Shown here piece after piece: positions 5,214-7,005 of a DNA stretch of 7,005 bases. Source of the DNA: Candidatus Poseidoniaceae archaeon. Lineage in GTDB: Archaea > Thermoplasmatota > Poseidoniia > Poseidoniales > Poseidoniaceae. The notes below the pieces were generated by a model, which searched no databases, was not told where the DNA came from, and worked only from the letters and a program-made list of their open reading frames with translations. The DNA is taken from NCBI GenBank assembly GCA_013329355.1, contig DUKK01000116.1, positions 1 to 7,005 on the forward strand. Direction: 5' to 3'. Position 1 is the stretch's first letter. Each line of letters starts with the position of its first letter. The translations under genes and the position numbers were made by a program.

Positions 5214-7005
5214 CTAAACGGAGAATATAGATGACGCAGCGTCGAGAATCAGAGCAGTAATTAATGATGTTATCCCGGCAATCCAGAGTAAGGAAATCAT
5301 TTGCCCAAGAGCGCTTGTGACACCGCCGCCACGTAACCTCGTTGCGATAAACGAAACTGCTGCAACCTGGACAAGAATCAAAATTGATACGACTATTTTG
5401 AACATCCTGATATTTTCACCGACTGAACTGGCATCCTCCATTACTGGTAGAGCAACACCGCCTCCAAAATCTGCTAACGCTGATACATCGGTATCAGCTA
5501 GGCCACTTGCTACCCCAGCGATAGCGTCACCAAGTTGGAGAACGATGGAGATGGTCACATTCAGACTGGTCACGCTGGCGATCAATAGACCGATTGCCAC
5601 ACCCCACATAGTACTAGCAGATAGCGCACGTCGCCGCCTCAAGGAGAGTAAACTACCGACAGAACGGCTAACCATCTCTGCAGTTTCTGCTGGACGGCCA
5701 GATGATTGAGAGCCCTCGATATAGATTCTCATGTATCGTGAAATCACGGAAGAATTGGTGTCTGCATTGAAGTAATCCCAAGCACGATCTGAATCAATTC
5801 TTGTTGAAAGCCGCTTTTCCAGTCTATCAATCGAGTTGTCGAGCATTCCAAAATCAATACCGCGCAGTGCTTTGATGGTAGCTGATGGTTCAGCTGACCT
5901 TGCCTGTGCTGTACCGCCTAGTGCTCTGATAAAATCTGGATAGGTCTCATCCCGCCGCAACACCATGTTTTCCTCTCGGCGTAACATAAATGATGGGAAC
6001 ATAAACGGAGTTAAAGGTATAGCAAAAATGAGTAAGCCAAATTTGTCCCATTGGTCGGTCAATGCCTCCCAAGCAGAGATTACGGCGATAGACATAATGA
6101 TAGTAAGGAACGCTGAGAACGCTCCGGCAATAAGAAATGCCCGCCGGAAATTAACCCTAAATGGGGTATCCATTTCATCCCGAGCAAATGTCTGGTCCTC
6201 GGGAATTGTCGCCCTAAAGGCAAATACTGCACCGAGTTGGACTATGGTAAAAATCAGACCTGCGAGTAATAAAAACCGAATTCTGCTAAACACTTCTATT
6301 GGTTCAGCATTTGGCGAGCCAATCTCAAACAACACGAGGTGAATGCCCGCTATTACTAGCGCAAACAAGCCTGCTGAGACTAAAGAAACATAGATTTCTT
6401 TTAGAGTATCGGCAGATTCTAACCTCGTGTCATATAGCGTGTTATATTGTTCAGCGACGGTTTCTTGCTCGGCACGCATGAACTCGTCGATTGGTTGACC
6501 CGCCTCGATGGAGAATGCCATTCGGTCTAAAAAATCGGTCCATAATGGACTTGGGCTTTGATGAGCAACAATTCTAGCCGCTTCCGGTAGTGAAGTGTGC
6601 CACTTATCGACCAAGGTCTCAATCCTTTTTACCTCTGCAGCTAACTCACCATAATCAGACATTTGCTTGAGGATATCAAAAATTGACTTGGCACCGACCT
6701 CCCCGAGCGATAGAATACCCATTCTAGTGATGAACATGTGCATTTCTTTTTCGATTTTAGTCGCTGAACGTTGGACTTCAAGCAGCGGAAAGGCCAATGC
6801 TCCCAATGCAGAAATAATTGGGAATAATATAATCATCAATATTCCAGCCAAGCCTTGGAATAAGGCACCTTCGCCGAGCCCACCAGTAAGGAATATAACA
6901 AGGATAGCAGCGATCAATCCAGTTACTGCGGCTCCACCAACAAATAAGAACAAGAAGCGCTGAAACGGCATTTCGAGCCGCTTTACCGCTACTTGCCAGA
7001 TTGGC
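5214..7005 (-). CDS. FlaJ/TadC-like membrane platform protein of an archaellum or type IV pilus (5' end open)
   Basis: FlaJ/TadC proteins are the integral membrane platforms on which a FlaI/PilB-type ATPase acts to assemble archaella or archaeal type IV pili. Numbering from the ATG at 6971 gives 585 residues with two T2SSF-type domains, about 76-215 (with SIEAGQPIDEFM at 154-165) and 335-475 (with IEGSQSSGRPAE at 418-429). Hydrophobic helices lie near 8-29, 38-62, 195-215, 231-252, 276-299, 310-329, 455-478, 525-543 and 556-577, giving the nine expected of archaeal FlaJ. The frame stays open beyond 6971 to the window edge (PIWQVAVKRLE before the Met), with no ribosome binding site or TATA box at 6971, so the true start probably lies outside; 596 residues are visible. 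Which filament it serves cannot be told here, because the ATPase and pilin genes are not in the window. The partner ATPase gene would be expected just upstream, off the right edge. Confidence 0.87.
   Translation of the reverse strand, partial: PIWQVAVKRLEMPFQRFLFLFVGGAAVTGLIAAILVIFLTGGLGEGALFQGLAGILMIILFPIISALGALAFPLLEVQRSATKIEKEMHMFITRMGILSLGEVGAKSIFDILKQMSDYGELAAEVKRIETLVDKWHTSLPEAARIVAHQSPSPLWTDFLDRMAFSIEAGQPIDEFMRAEQETVAEQYNTLYDTRLESADTLKEIYVSLVSAGLFALVIAGIHLVLFEIGSPNAEPIEVFSRIRFLLLAGLIFTIVQLGAVFAFRATIPEDQTFARDEMDTPFRVNFRRAFLIAGAFSAFLTIIMSIAVISAWEALTDQWDKFGLLIFAIPLTPFMFPSFMLRREENMVLRRDETYPDFIRALGGTAQARSAEPSATIKALRGIDFGMLDNSIDRLEKRLSTRIDSDRAWDYFNADTNSSVISRYMRIYIEGSQSSGRPAETAEMVSRSVGSLLSLRRRRALSASTMWGVAIGLLIASVTSLNVTISIVLQLGDAIAGVASGLADTDVSALADFGGGVALPVMEDASSVGENIRMFKIVVSILILVQVAAVSFIATRLRGGGVTSALGQMISLLWIAGITSLITALILDAASSIFSV

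Noticed and set aside
5317..6963. Plus-strand ORFs of 98-130 codons inside the FlaJ-like gene
   Set aside because: They are antisense shadows of a strongly supported membrane gene; their translations lack domain-like features and start signals.

Overview
The window reads as a dense, moderately AT-rich fragment of an archaeal chromosome. Several features point to archaea. There is a nine-helix FlaJ/TadC-type pilus platform with two T2SSF domains. Several genes lack a ribosome binding site. In two of them a TATA-like box sits about 26 bases before the ATG, as in leaderless archaeal transcripts, and at internal genes a few Shine-Dalgarno-like sites occur instead. A planktonic euryarchaeon of the Thermoplasmata / Marine Group II type is my best guess from this gene mix. 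That is an inference, not something the sequence proves.

Layout, left to right: (1) the N-terminal 215 residues of a membrane H+-translocating pyrophosphatase on the minus strand, running off the left edge; (2) a divergent intergenic region, then a stand-alone NifU C-terminal (NFU) iron-sulfur scaffold on the plus strand; (3) a convergent 110-residue, three-helix membrane protein of unknown function; (4) a plus-strand run of four tightly spaced genes: a full-length PolX DNA polymerase with a PHP nuclease domain, a 65-residue two-helix membrane protein, an unrecognised protein of about 101 residues, and an endonuclease III homologue; (5) a convergent minus-strand membrane protein with a Pro/Gln/Met-rich N-terminal tail and its own archaeal promoter; (6) a large minus-strand FlaJ/TadC-like gene whose frame is open to the right edge.

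The most coherent unit is the polX-to-nth run at 1583-4720. Endonuclease III removes oxidised bases and cuts the abasic site. PolX can fill gaps and, through its PHP domain, trim 3' ends or cut abasic sites. Together they look like a compact base-excision-repair operon with two small passengers of unknown role. The pyrophosphatase handles membrane energetics, the NFU protein iron-sulfur delivery, and the FlaJ-like protein a type IV pilus or archaellum.

Points of interest are an endonuclease III whose C-terminal cysteine loop does not fit the usual four-cysteine cluster, a PolX palm with an apparent insertion of about 34 residues, and two convergent gene pairs with 0-1 base between stop codons, one of which seems to carry its terminator inside the opposing gene. 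I saw no rRNA, tRNA, CRISPR array, insertion sequence or clear broken gene. No gene-free stretch exceeds about 160 bases.
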